A stretch of DNA of 64,000 bases from Podarcis raffonei (GCF_027172205.1 NC_070611.1:58027979-58091978); one strand, 5' to 3'; shown: positions 44,832-57,235, counted from the stretch's first letter. Numbers and translations are program-made. The notes: generated from the letters alone by a model not told the origin.

Positions 44832-44854
44832 ACTTCCATAAAGCTGAGGCTGAA

Positions 44855-45060
44855 GGGGTTGTGCAGTACGTTAAAAAAGCCCTGCTGCATCAGACCAAAG
44901 TTCCATCTATTCCAATATCCTTTTCTTACTGTGGGCAACCAGATGACTATGAGAAGCCTTCAACCAGGACCCGAGTGCAAGAGCAATTTCCCCCACTTGC
45001 AGTTCCCAGCGACTGGTATTCAGAGGCAACTTGCCTCTGATGCCATCCATAGATGTTTTG
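44855..45060 (+). repeat. Common reptile interspersed repeat (LINE-tail-like)
   Basis: AGCCCTGCTGCATCAGACCA ... GGACCCGAGTGCAAGAGC ... CTGGTATTCAGAGGCA is a widespread lizard repeat; class not certain to me. Confidence 0.55.
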
Positions 45061-45223
45061 ACACAGAAGAAGGGGAAACAATGGGCAAGGAAGTTTATCC
45101 CTCTGGAGAAGGAGCAACGTGGGACTAGAGGACCTTCCTCCAATGGCTGCACTGAGACCGCATCACTCACGGCAGGCTGCCCTCTAGTTTCCTCACTAGC
45201 ACAGCCACAACAGAGAGCCAGTA

Positions 45224-45775
45224 TGGAGTAGTGGTTAGAACGTCAGACTAAGACCTGGGAGACCAGGGTTCAAATCCCCACTTGGCCATAAAGCTTACTG
45301 GGTGATAATGGGCCAGTCACCATCTCTCAGCCTAAGCAACCTCGGACAGTTTTTTTGAGGCCATGTATACCATCTTGGGGACGCGGGTGGCGCTGTGGGT
45401 AAAAGCCTCAGCGCCTAGGGCTTGCCGATCGAAAGGTCGACGGTTCGAATCCCCGCGGCGGGGTGCGCTCCCGTTGCTCGATCCCAGCGCCTGCCAACCT
45501 AGCAGTTTGAAAGCACCCCCGGGTGCAAGTAGATAAATAGGGACCGCTTACTAGCGGGAAGGTAAACGGCGTTTCCGTGTGCGGCTCTGGCTCACCAGAG
45601 CAGCGATGTCAGGCTGGCCACGTGACCCGGAAGTGTCTCCGGACAGCGCTGGCCCCCGGCCTCTTGAGTGAGATGGGCGCACAACCCTAGAGTCTGTCAA
45701 GACTGGCCCGTACGGGCAGGGGTACCTTTACCTTTACCTTTATACCATCTTGAGCAACTTGGAATAATAAATAAA
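45224..45775 (+). mobile_element. CORE/MIR-type tRNA SINE interrupted by a younger SINE
   Basis: 45224-45377 begins GAGCCAGTATGGAGTAGTGG, holds the tRNA B-box (GGTTCAAATCCCC) and the core ACTGGGTGATAATGGGCCAG. It is broken at 45377 by the SINE of 45378-45740 and resumes at 45753 with GAGCAACTTGGAATAATAAA. Confidence 0.85.
45378..45740 (+). mobile_element. Sauria-type SINE (subfamily A), nested
   Basis: Complete from GGGACGCGGGTGGCGCTG to the (ACCTTT)n tail at about 45722-45740. Perfect 12-base duplication TATACCATCTTG at 45366-45377 and 45741-45752, inside the older SINE. Very little wear. Confidence 0.95.
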
Positions 45776-47655
45776 CCTGGAACAGATGTAAAGTGGGATA
45801 ATTAGCCATTCAAGGAATAAAGCAGAATATATATCTAAATAAAATAAATAATAAATAAATATAGCGCCACGCTATTCACTTCCTTAGGTGTGGGCACCAC
45901 TTTGCTCCTGTGAGTTTAGCATCTCAGTTCGAAACACAACCTGCTTTTAGAATACTTGAAGCACATGGCAAATGCAGCGCCTCATTTTGATAGCTGCCAC
46001 TCCCCTGTTCTTTGAGTCCAGCTTTTATTAATGTTTCACTATGCCTGTTCCTAAAGCAGGGCTTTGCAGCCTTTGGTTTTCTGTCCCACAATCACATTTT
46101 AGTTCATGATACTCACAAAGCCAGGGAAGAAGCGCTGGGAACAAGGGTGAGGGGAGACCAGCAGACCTCCTGTTCACCAAGAGGCTGTTGTAGAGGCCAA
46201 TGCATTCCATCTGCTGCCCCTGTGGATCCTACCACCCAAGGCAGTTGCCTCAGCCCTGCCTGAGTACAAAGTCCCTACATTCAAAGTCACCACATAAGGA
46301 GCTCATGAGACAGTGTGCCATGTCTTGGGAGGGAAGAAGAGAGCCTGAGACTGGCCCATCCTCAGTTTATATCCTGCTACTGCTGTGTGATCTGTGACGT
46401 CAGATCGCTAGTGGGTTTTTTCAGAGCTGTGTGGACAAGGCTTAACTTACAACTTGTTGCCAAGTAACATGTCCAGGATGAATGGGTTTAGGAGCCAGCA
46501 TGTCCCCTCCTGCCCGTTCCAACTCCACCACTCCCCTAGAATGCCCACTTGGGGAAACTTACACTGGCATAAGATCTGCCAGTCCCAATGAGCGAGCTGA
46601 GCCCTAGCTCAGCTGGGATGGGGTAGTTACACTGGTACGTCCCAGCTAAGCCCGGATTTTGCCACCTGAGCCAAAGTTCCACCACAGCCTAAGTCTTTCA
46701 GCCTAATGGTTCTGAGCTCAAGATTACAGCCATAATCTCCGATCTTAGAAATACTTCACCAATAAGCTGCAGCATTTGTTTTAATTTGCCCCAATTTGTT
46801 TGCCTTGCTAATTTATACATTTTTGGGGGGGGGCTATATAAACAATTAAGTATATAACTGAGCTAATTACTACTACACTGTGGATGTGCCCATTGGTTGC
46901 ACATTTTCAAACATGCAACTCTGTGTCTGCTGTAATGAGAACAGCCAAACCTCTATTCCTGCAAACAGACTTGGGTGCTTTAAAGCTTGGGAGAGCAAGT
47001 GCCTTGAAACCATACAGGTGGGCAGCATCCATGTCAACAAGCCATGATTATTGAAGACAATCAAATGATTGCATTTTAGTGTATTTCTTATAATTCAGGG
47101 ATGTGAGGTTGACCTGGCTGCACCATGTCACCTCATTGACAGAACCCACATGATTTACATAGGAGACGTCACCAAATCCACCAGCAAATCACATTGAATC
47201 CATGGACTGAGCCATGAACATCATGAAGCCAGTGCCACCAGGAGCAGGTCTGTGGACCTGAGGTATGGATCCTCTGGATTTTTACTAGGGAGATCCACAA
47301 AATCTCTAATCACATCAGTAGCCACAGACTGCTCCACAAAAACCGCAGATCCGGTGATACAGGGCACCACAGGACACAGAGACATGAATCCAGAGCACAG
47401 ATCCCTGTGAACCTGTTTATGTTTTATGTATCTTCCCCCCCTGCAAATGAAACCCATAAAACCAAGGATTTGACTAAGGCTTCGTGGGGATCCCTATGAA
47501 AATTCAGTGGATCCTCAAGGAATCTGTGCTTCCTATGACTCAGGTCATGGGCACAAATGGGATGGGATGGCTGCTGTTCTTGGATGACCACATATTAAAA
47601 AACCATGAGGATCCATGAGTCAACTTATTTTTGTGTCATGCACCAAAAGCCATAA
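45776..47655. other. Spacer without recognised features
   Basis: No gene, tRNA or clear transposon seen. A G-run near 46822 and ordinary unique sequence. Confidence 0.5.
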
Positions 47656-48001
47656 AAGGTAAAGGTAAAGGGACCCCTGACCATTAGGTCCAGTTGTGAC
47701 CAACTCTGGGGTTGCGGCGCTCATCTCGCTTTATTGGGCGAGGGAGCCGGCGTACAGCTTCCGGGTCATGTGGCCAGCATGACTAAGACGCTTCTCGTGA
47801 ATCAGAGCAGCACACAGAAACGCCGTTTACCTTCCCGCCTATTTATCTACTTGCACTTGGATGTGCTTTCGAACTGCTAGGTTGGCAGGAGCTGGGACCG
47901 AGCAACAGGAGCTCACCCTGTCGCAGGGATTCGAACCGCCGACCTTCTGATCGGCAAGACCTAGGCTCTGTGGTTTAACCCACAGCACCACCCGGGTCCC
48001 T
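47656..48001 (-). mobile_element. Sauria-type SINE (subfamily B)
   Basis: Inverted, with the CCATTAGGTCCAGTTGTGAC tail. 14-base duplication ACCAAAAGCCATAA / ACCAAAAGCCGTAA (one difference) at 47642-47655 and 48002-48015. Confidence 0.92.
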
Positions 48002-48954
48002 ACCAAAAGCCGTAAGATCCTTGATTTTTACAGATCAGCCTGTGGAGACTGTTGTGACCTGTGATTTGGTTGTGGGGATAGTATCCCCTGTTTTGTTTGG
48101 TTTTGTTTTGATCACGTGCATTCAAGAAGTTGACTTGTAGACGACTAAATCCTCCTTAGAGAAGACTTACTGAAATCAGTGGTTGTGGCCAACTTTTAGG
48201 TCCAATGATGTCCATGAGTCAACTCCGAGTAGGACGTAGTTGGTTGGGTACAACCAGATCCGTGTTTGGGTTTGGTTCGATTTACTGCTTTCAAGGTATG
48301 GCGCGTCCTCATCCTGAGATTGGCACGAAGGAATCTCGTTGCCCTCAGCCGGTGGGTTGGGTCGGCTGGGGCGGACAGGTGCAGGAAGGGAAAGAAGAGC
48401 CTCTGTAACCAGAGGAGGAGACGCGCGGGCTGCCCTCGGAGATCCCTCCTCCCTGGAGAGACAGCGGGTGTGGGTGTTGCGTTTGCGGGGAAAGAGAGAG
48501 CGTGAATGAAAAGGGAGAAGACAAGCGGGCTCAGTGCCTGGAAAGGAAGGCGGGAGAGGAGGGCGACGAAAGGTGGGACGAGGCGACTGAGGAGGTGACT
48601 GTGGGGAGACAGAGCGCGCGGGAAGGGCCTGGACCGGCCACCCGAAGGAGAAGCGCGAAGGAAGGCACTGAGGAGAAGGTGGCTCCTGGGCTCAGGGAAG
48701 GCGGCGCGTCACAGGGCGAAGAGGCTCCCGCGGCGCCGCCGGAGACCTTACCGTCCGGGCAGCAGAGGGAGCAGGACCAGCCCCGTAGTAGTCCGTCCCC
48801 CCCGCCGCAACCGGACCTAGCGAGGGAGGGGCGACGACCGCAGCAGAAGTTGAGTTTGGGCGGCCCCGCGGCGGTGTGAGGCGACGCTGTTCCCGCCCGG
48901 CCGCGGGGAGGCGGCGGAGCGAGAAGCGGCGGCGGCGGCGGCGGGAGCAGCAGC

Positions 48955-48981
48955 ATGGTCTTCCCCGGCGGCTTCGCCTGA
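48955..48981 (+). CDS. Nine-codon upstream reading frame of B4GALNT3
   Basis: MVFPGGFA then TGA. Its ATG has an excellent context (AGCATGG: A at -3, G at +4), better than the main ATG six bases after its stop (G at -3, A at +4). If the leader includes this site, most scanning ribosomes should start here first. Whether it is translated is inference. Confidence 0.4.
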   Translation: MVFPGGFA

Positions 48982-48987
48982 GGCGGG

Positions 48988-49135
48988 ATGAGGAGCCGCC
49001 CGTCGCAGCTGGGCAAGGTGCTGAGGAGGAGGTTCCGCCTCGTGCTGGTCTTCGGGGTGCTGGCCGTGGCGCTGTGCGCAGCCTACCTGGAGCTGGTGGT
49101 CTTGGCCGACGGCGGGGGACACCCCTTGAACCGCA
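48988..49135 (+). CDS. B4GALNT3: B4GALNT3 first coding exon (type II Golgi N-acetylgalactosaminyltransferase)
   Basis: Beta-1,4-N-acetylgalactosaminyltransferase 3 adds GalNAc to terminal GlcNAc in the Golgi, making LacdiNAc. This exon gives residues 1-49 plus one base: a short basic cytoplasmic tail (KVLRRRFR), a single membrane anchor (about residues 18-36, [19 protein letters not shown]) and the stem start (GGGHPLNR). Human has LRRRFRLLL ... YLELV ... GGNPLNRR at the same place. Donor GTGAGT at 49136. The split base A fits the arginine codon that follows in human. The start is the first ATG of the open frame. The remaining exons are off the window. Position after CCDC77 matches human 12p13. 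Confidence 0.9.
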
Positions 49136-50010
49136 GTGAGTGGAAAGGGGGTCGTTGGGGCTTAGGATTCCCACGCGAAGACTTCAGCCGAGTTTAAAGA
49201 TCTTAGAAAACAGGCGGGCGTAACCGAGGCGAGAGTGTCTCTGAGCGTGTGCAGAGAGCCTTACCCCGCTCCTCGGGCCCAGGGGTTCCACTGGGGATTA
49301 GGGAGAAGGGAACGCGGCTTCCCAAGCAGATTCGGACTCAGGTGCCTCCCCCCCACAGTGCCTCACAGTGTCTGGTCTGATGGGGGCGCAGAGGGAGACA
49401 GGTGAGTGTAGGGGAGCAAGGCAGACCGCGCAGCTTCTGCCGACCTCACAATGCTGCTCACTCTGAGGCAGATATCCTGCACGTGCCAGAGCCGCTGTTT
49501 GTGAGTTGGTTAAGGGCGGAGAAGTTTCCTGATCTAGAACCTAAAGGCCTAGATTCATAGGATGAGAGGGTCAGGAGGGAAGCACACCTCAGTTGTGATC
49601 CCAGGCAGAAATGTCTGGCTACCTGGAGTGCTCATTCCAGAGATGGAGTCCTTCACCTCTCTGACTCAATGGAAAGGGAGTCCATCCTACTGCTCTTCTA
49701 GCCGGAGAGAAAAACCATAAGCAGGGGCGTTCTTAAGGGTTGGCCGCATGGCACCTTTTCACCCATGCGCTCCGTGGGCTACTCTTCCACTTCTTTGGGC
49801 CTTGGAGGAAGCCACTGGTGGGGTGTGAAAGGCAACAACAAAAAGCAAACTTTTTGAGTTTATGGTCCATGATCTGGGGGCTTGGGGTGTCACAAGGGAT
49901 GGGAGGGCACCATCCAGGTCCTTGCCAAGGGAGCCAAGACATGCCTCTGACCATAAGGAATAGCCGTAGGGGAAGGTCCATGGTCAGTGTTAGAGTATCT
50001 ACGGTACTTT

Positions 50011-50150
50011 CATAGAATCATAGAGTTGGAAGGGATCCTGAGGATCATCTAGTCCAACCCCCTGCAATGCAGGAATATGCAGCTGTCCCATACTGGGATC
50101 GAACCTGCAACCTTGGCATTATCAGTGCCACACTCTAACCAACTGAGCTA
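50011..50150 (-). mobile_element. tRNA-Ile-headed SINE with CR1-type tail
   Basis: Inverted: starts CATAGAATCATAGAGTTGGA (CR1-type 3' end) and ends with the complement of AGCTCAGTTGGTTAGAGTG ... GCTGATAATGCCAAGG, a tRNA-Ile-like head with B-box GGTTCGATCCC. Confidence 0.85.
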
Positions 50151-50154
50151 TCCA

Positions 50155-50300
50155 TGCTCAGGCTTTGGATGCAGAAGGTCCCAGGTCCATTCCTCCAACA
50201 GGGCTGGGACTGTCCTCTGCCTGCAACCCTGGAGAGCTGCTGCCAGCCAGTGTGGACAGTACTGAGCTTGATGGACCACTGGTCTGACTCAGTCTAAGGG
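50155..50300 (+). mobile_element. tRNA-derived SINE (reptile), worn
   Basis: GATGCAGAAGGTCCCAGGTC ... CTGGAGAGCTGCTGCCAGCC ... TGGACCACTGGTCTGACTCA is a common lizard SINE. Head partly lost. It abuts the SINE at 50011. Confidence 0.7.
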
Positions 50301-50724
50301 TTAGGGTTAAGCTCTGGACGTCTTAACCAAGCCACTATCTCTCGACCTCTGCCCTCAGTATCTGTAATAGTGTGTTAATAGTGCAGACCAGTCCTATAGA
50401 GTTCTTGTAAGGGTTGAGGTAAAGGCTGTGTTCACATTACTGGCTAAAAATGCAGCTAAGTTGTTCCTTTCCTCAGTTTTGACCCAGCTTGTTATTTTTC
50501 TAAGAAATGACAGCATCAATAGCAGGATAGATATGGATTGTGACTAATGTCGTGTACACAGCGCTTCCCAAACTAGCAGTGGATGCAGAGTAAATAGGAG
50601 TGTGCACACAGCCAATGTATGTAAAATATTGAGCTCAGTAACTATGTAAATACTGGCGTTATTATATGTGCTGGAACATTGCCTTTAGTCCCCGGACTAA
50701 CCCATTTGGACAGGACTTGCAAAA

Positions 50725-50825
50725 TTAAGGCTGAAAACCCTATGCCCACTTATCTGGGAGTAAACCCCTTTGAATTCAGCAGGACTCCTGAGTAGAACAT
50801 GTGTAGGATTGCGCTGTAAATTTAA
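50725..50825 (+). repeat. Old amniote interspersed repeat
   Basis: TTATCTGGGAGTAAACCCCT ... GAATTCAGCAGGACTCCTGA ... TGTAGGATTGCGCTG. A second piece lies at 51615-51690 and others near 9.1, 24.1 and 30.2 kb. Class uncertain. Confidence 0.5.
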
Positions 50826-52004
50826 AGATATCCTTGGGGTTAAAATGCACCTTTGGTGAATCTTTCCCCAAAGAAGCTGCCTAGAAATCATGGCCAGAGA
50901 GCATGCAATTAAAGACGCATCGAAGACACTGAGAACTGTAGCCAAAAACGTTTTGCCCAAGGTTGGAGTTGTCTTCTTGGGAGCCAAATGTGCCTTTGGC
51001 TAAGGCTAAGCCTTCCTCCAGAAAGGGGCTGTAATTAAAACCTGCCAACTGAAGACAAGAGATGAATCCTTTCTCATCAGGCAGTGTGAAATTAGTAGGT
51101 CCGGAAGAGGCACGTGTTGACAGTTTAGCCATAGGATATAGCAGAGCATGCAGGGGATGGTGATTACGATTTCAAACGTCCCACCACTCAGGACAACTAC
51201 AGTAGAAGGATTTACTTACAGCTGGAATTGAAATGGGAGCATCCTATCTCCAAAGTAGGGGGAAATAGATAGTAATTTGCACCTATCTCTTTTTCTTATG
51301 TGCGCATCCAGAAATATGGGTGTACTCAAATCTGACAGAATATAGTTGATTGATTCATGTTTGGTTATTTCATTTCTATGCCGCTTAATATATTAACAGT
51401 ATGAGAGTTGCACAGAAAACCGAAGCAGCAACAGAGAGCTTAGAGACAAAGTATTGCAAAAATACAGTTACATATAAAAATGTTACATTAATACAAAGTT
51501 ACTAATATATATGTGTGTGTGTATTTTAAAAGTTGCTTCATCCTTTCACACAACCGCCCCTTTTCATGCATTGCAACCCTTTTAAAAATAGCAAAGCTAG
51601 TATCGTAAAACACTAGGGAGTAAGCCCATTGGACACAGTGGGACTTATTTCTGGGCAACTAATTACGTGTAGGATTGTTCTGCACAGCTGAACTCGGACA
51701 AATTTCTTTTCTCCATTGAAACAAGGTTGTCTGAAGGCCATAAAAGAGGGCACCATAAATTTGATAGATTCTGCTGCCTCTGGTGCACTTCAGACTATCT
51801 GCCAAAACCAGCTTGCTAGAAATCTGGTTATAATGTAAATTCATCATGCTTTAGACTTAGTCAGATGGCCTAAGGTGGATCCTAATGACAGTTTTCCTGG
51901 GTTTTTTCAATCTTCATCATGAAGAGGAAGAAAAAATGGTGGTGGCTTAATCGGAGCTTGTCCATACTGTTATTTAACGTGGGCCTTCCTGTATTGCCAT
52001 TACC

Positions 52005-52131
52005 GTATTTTTCTGTCTATAAGACACCCCCTATTTTTGGAGGGGATACTATCCATGTATAAGACGAGCCCAGATTTTGAACATTATTTTAGAGTAAAAA
52101 AACATAGTCTTATACACGGAAAAGTACGGTA
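52005..52131. mobile_element. Miniature DNA transposon with CCGTATTTTT ends
   Basis: Left CCGTATTTTTCTGTC TATAAGAC and right GTCTTATACACGGAAAAGTACGG are inverted copies, flanked by TA on both sides. Related to the 15459 copy in KDM5A intron 2. Confidence 0.7.
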
Positions 52132-52749
52132 ATTCTCTGTTGGATGTTCTCCTCCAAATCACTGCATTCTCACACCCATCCTTCAGTCTGGATTTTCTCA
52201 TACCAGGGATACTATGGAAAGGAGAGGGTAAGACCATCTGGATTGAGGGAGGGGAAAATGTGGGAAGGCAGAGATTTGGAAAAGAACATTGTATGGACAG
52301 TGGAAAATTAATGGAGGTACAGGAAGCTTTTTGTCCACATTAAACAACAATATGGATGAGAGCTCAGTGATCCTGAGTTGAAACGTCAGATATTGAATTG
52401 CTCTAATGAATGGTTCACAGTGTATTTATATCGTAGGCCAACTCCACATTGCAAAAGTGGGTTGACTGAATGTGGATTAACATGTGGATTGCTCACAATA
52501 TGTTTCATAAACCAGTAATTCAAATAATGAACCATGTACCTTTCATTCCGTGTTGCTTGATAAAGTCCTCTTACAATGGGGGGAAACTGGTGGACACAAT
52601 TAACCCTTTTGCAGCTGATAAAGCAGACTGTAGTCCACAAAAGTTTAAACTGGTAATAAATTTGCAAAACGGTGCTCCCAGCTACCCTTTTGGCAATTGT
52701 AAAAATTTTACGTTTTTTGCACAGCTGTCAGCTTGTCTACCAGTTAAAA

Positions 52750-53005
52750 CGAGAGCCAGTGTGGTGTAGTGGTTAAGAGCGGCGGACTTGTAATCTGGTG
52801 AACCAAGTTCAATTCCTTGCTCCTCCACATGCAGCTGCTGGGTGACCTTGGGCTAGTCACACTTCTCTGAAGTCTCGCAGCCTCACTCACCTCACAGAGT
52901 GTTTGTTGTGGAGGAGGAAGGGAAAGGAGATTGTGAGTCGCTTTGAGACTCCTTAAGGTTGTGATCAAGCAGGATATCAAATCCAAAATCCAAATCCATG
53001 AGTTT
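52750..53005 (+). mobile_element. CORE/MIR-type tRNA-derived SINE
   Basis: GAGCCAGTGTGGTGTAGTGG tRNA-like head, core CTGGGTGACCTTGGGCTAGT, and the TCGCTTTGAGACTCCTTA ... ATCAAATCCAAAATCC end. Nearly full length. Confidence 0.85.
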
Positions 53006-54074
53006 GTACTATTGGTTGTGGCATAAGAAGAGTGTGTGCTGTATTTATTTACATATTCACATTGCGTGGCAGCAGATAACCTTGTTGCATTTACATCAAA
53101 GGTTAGCAGCGAACTGTAGCTCAGTAGCAAGTGAGAAACGTATTACCAATTATCTAATCCAAAAAAGAAGGTGAAGGAGATTGAGGTTCTCCAAACATTT
53201 GAATACTGCACTGCATCCAGACTTCATCCAGACTGTGTGTGTATATGCAATAATGAAGATTGATTGTGCCTTGGTGAGAATGGGATTGAGGATTACTATT
53301 TCAGGCTCTATTAGGGTTATATAAGGGCAAACCATGATGGCTAAAAGAAAATCACAACCAAAATATGTTTTGGGAAATGTACACTTTTAAATTGTAATAT
53401 GTTGTCCTCTAGGTACCTGACAAAAACTAGATGAAAATTAACGTCTGTGTTTAGTTTATGATTGAGAGGGGAGTTTTTTAGTGGCTTGTGGAGGTAAACT
53501 TTGAGACTGCCAGTGCTACCCTACTACCAATAAAAAAATCTATTTTGAGTTGTAGTAATGAAAAATAAATACATTTTTTTCATTTTGCCTTCCTAACTCA
53601 GTAAAATTTCCACCTTCTACAGGTACAGGCATGCTCTATGTTTGTTTTCTGTTAAAAAGAGCTGGTCTCAGGCTGAAGGAGACAGAGGATGTTAGGAGTG
53701 GAGTTCTTCCAGCGTTTTATTCATTCTCCTTTATTTTTGTTAAATCTTTCTTTATAGACTCCCAGGTGGAAAACCTAGTGACAACACATAATTGGGTACC
53801 AGCCAGCATTTATAGCATTGCCTTTGCTGATGCAATAGCCTCCTTCTGCGTCTGTTGTTCTGCATCCCAAAGGTAGATTTTTCTCCAGTAATTTTCCAGA
53901 GCTGGAAGTCAGTCTATAGATCATTATTTCCACCTCTGTTTGCAACAGAACACTCACTGTTTAACTTTCTCTGGAACGTACTTATGGCACATGGGATGTG
54001 TGGGATCCCAGCAGGCTCCCCCCCCCCCAAGCCTGGTGCTAGCATTCACAGCATTACTCTGGATTTATTACTCC

Positions 54075-54620
54075 TGTTAATGGAGGAATCCGAGGGCTCC
54101 CTTGGGCAAAAAACAAAGACACCAACCAGGACAATTTGGAGCAAAACAGCAGTCTGTAGGCTTGGCCTTTATTGGAAACTGTCGCGACAGGACTCCCACC
54201 CACAACAAGATGAAGCAAAATGGAAGCCCAGAACAAAAGAAGACCCCAACTTTTATTAGTTACTAATCCCCCAAACTACACCCCTAAGACTACATCACAA
54301 CTACATCACAAAAAGGAGGGGTTGAGGGAGGAGTTGTGGAGGTAACCTGAGTATCTTGTCACCTGGCTGGTTCCTCCTTTCCCCCCTCCCCATGAGTACT
54401 TTCCAGGTGACAAAGGGGAGCTTGCAGTTTCCTGCCCCCAGAGGGAAGAGCTGATCATTGTCCTTTGTTCCAGTCCATGCTGAATCCACTCCTATATGCA
54501 AGTTTTTTGTGACCTTAATGGTCTTCTGCCTAGGACCATCAGGGTTGGCATAGCAACTGGGCAGGGCTCCTGTGTATGTGCTGGTATGCTCAAGGGATTA
54601 TGGCTGACCTGTATCAAACC
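54075..54620 (-). repeat. Solo-LTR-like endogenous retrovirus fossil
   Basis: On the minus strand a poly(A) signal (CCAATAAAGGCCAAGCC) is followed by the T-rich, LTR-type R/U5 pattern CTGGTTGGTGTCTTTG. It resembles gammaretrovirus-like LTRs. No internal genes are beside it. Ends are approximate. Broken or solo; moderate age. Confidence 0.55.
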
Positions 54621-57235
54621 TTCCCCATTTTGTAGTCCTTCCTTCATGGAGTAAAATAAAAGTGGAACGATGCAGATCTGATGTATGGTTGATTTTCTAT
54701 GAATTTATAACAGAAGCGTAGCGTATATAGTGTGTGAGTGTCAAGTTTGTACAAACTGAATGATTGGGGGGGGGGTTCCTGCGACACTCTGGATTATATT
54801 CTACTATGGCATTCCTACTTCCACTCACACAAACACCAAAAGACTGAAATACTTGCTTCTAATGGCTTTTGTAAGTGTTCTGCAACATCTGCAATGGGGT
54901 CAACTGATTACTGCTTCACATTTAACATTACTGAATAAGGAGAAGGAGCCCATTATGAATCGATAAACTATGTCAGAGGTCCATGATTATCAGAAACAAA
55001 ATTCCATTCTTCCACCAAATGTGCCAGACCTCTAGCAAACATAGAGGACCCAAGGGAGAGGCGAAGTTGTGACTCATATGCACAAGACCAGTATCCAGCC
55101 AGTATCCATCTTTTAAAATTGGGTTTGCCACTAGGAAATACAGGCAAGGGAGCAGGCATCTGTTTCCCAGTGAGAAAAGATGGGTCTCTGTGCCAGGTTT
55201 GGGGAGCATGAGAACTGCCTACAGCCCGGGTGCAAGAGGGCATGTAAAGACTGCTGAATCAATTGCGATCGAAAGGCTGGGATTTTCAAAAAAGATCTGT
55301 ATTTATCTGCCAAATTCCCTGCTTGATTTTTCAGTTTAAGATTGCTATCTCAAATATCTTTCTTCAGATCTATTTGCTTGTGTGAACTTGTCTTAATGAG
55401 TCTTGTAGATACACCTTCCTCCTATGCTTGGTCCTGGATGACTCAGCACTTCTGCTGGAGAAGGTTGGACTGTTTGTATACATATGGAAAAGTTCAAACT
55501 CTTAATGCAAGTGTAAGAAGCCTGGAAGAATTGCTACCTCCACCCATTAAACACATCAGATACTGCCGTCTGAGGAGTATTTTGAGGAGCCTGAAATGAA
55601 TTTGGTCAAAAACAAGAAGCTCTTCTCATATGTTATATTACAGTTATATTTGCATTTAAAAAGCACACCTGCATTGAGCAAAAATGTATGTCTCCCTGAC
55701 AAATCTGAGGAATTTCATCTGCACGACTGTCAGTGCTCAGAATGATTTGCAATAATCACTTGGCTTGTACTCAATCCTGTCAAACAGGTAATATTATTTG
55801 CATATTTCAGGATTAGGGATGGAGTGGGCAACCTGGCATTTGAACCTAGTAAGGCAGTAGTCACTAGATCCCCTGACTCATCCAAATAGTGCCTAATTTG
55901 GGCCTAATTGAAAAATGCCAAACATCTCTGTACAACTTTTGTCTTAATGATTGGAGACTTGGGGCCACTCCAAATTTCTTCATGGAAACTGAAGAACTGT
56001 TGTGTAATCTGCAATTAGATTGTCACATGTGATGGTTATGAGTTTAGGTACCTCACTACATGTTGATTAGCAGGAAAAATACAGTCCATCACAGTTTTTC
56101 TGCAACACCCCCCCCAATAAAATTGGTGCATATGCTTTTGTCACACATGGCAACCAATAGATATTGCCTGTTGTTGCCTATGCAGAAGTGCTTTCCATGT
56201 AGCCACTGTGTAGGGACATAATGGGAGACACCATGGTTGCAAAGGTTCTAGCTTCAATGTTCTCTCCCTGCTTGAACATAAAGTACCCCATACTCTCTAA
56301 GATTTATTTTAATCATTATTTACATCAGCATCAGTGTGAACATGGTGAAAGCAATCTAGGATTGTCTTTGTAGCCATCAAAACCAAGGAACAATGTGGGT
56401 TTACAAACCATGGTTAGGGGCAAGCCCTGATTAGCTTTTACCATGATTGTAATAGAGGGGAAAGGAAACATTTCGATGTGAAAGGGATATGGAAAGCCAC
56501 ATGCAAAATACATGCCTTTGTGTGCTTTAGGTTCCTTCTGTGCAGATTAACATCCTAGGAAACAATTGGAGGGTTGTGCGCCCATCCAAAGAGCCTCAGG
56601 GGTAAATGTGTTGTCAGCAAAATGACAGAAAAGAAAAGGGCCTCTGTCCAAACCTGCTCTCTTCCATCTTTCCACATCTTGTTTCCCTGCATTTTTTATA
56701 AGGTATGTGCTATATTTCTCTCTGGCCTGTGACACTCTATGAGTACTGCCAAACTTAAGCATAGTGGCAGCTCACCTACAATGCAGTCACACCCAGTATG
56801 CAAGTCAGTCTGTGGACTCTGTTATAAAGAAAACAAGAGCGCATCAGAAAGAGTGCTAATGACTCTTCTAAAGGACCCCGGGGGCTTTCTCACCCTCGAA
56901 GCAGAGCTTAATCACTGCTGACACTAAATGTTTTTATGAACTTACTTGCTAGCGCTTCCAGTACCCTAAGGTAAAATAGTTTACAGGCTTCACAAAGGCA
57001 GAGATAGCCTTTTCCTTTCCTTTCTAGGTCTTTGTCCTCATCTGTATCATCTCATATCCCCAGAGTATATTGTTATGAGTTTGGGGGGAGGCAGAGCCCC
57101 CATAATCTCTACAGTCAGTGGTTAGAATTTGAGCAAACTCATAAATTCTGGCCAGTTCTTCATCTATTTCCCACAATCCTTTCAGCTGCAAAGAGACATT
57201 TCGCTCTTTGCAGTCTAAAGGTAAATACAGTTTAA

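Larger units (their letters stand above)
48330..49200 (+). promoter_or_regulatory. B4GALNT3: CpG island promoter and 5' UTR of B4GALNT3
   Basis: High GC and CpG density, repeat-free, ending just after exon 1. The transcription start cannot be placed. The 5' UTR contains reading frames in phase with the main start (see findings). Confidence 0.8.

Noticed and set aside
45228-45300. tRNA-like sequence with A and B boxes
   Set aside because: It is the head of a SINE: no proper acceptor stem closes it and the SINE body follows directly. The same holds for the heads at 50100 and 58107.
48531-49174. Several 100-160-codon frames on the minus strand of the B4GALNT3 CpG island
   Set aside because: Chance open frames in GC-rich DNA, with low-complexity Pro/Arg/Ala content and no family resemblance.
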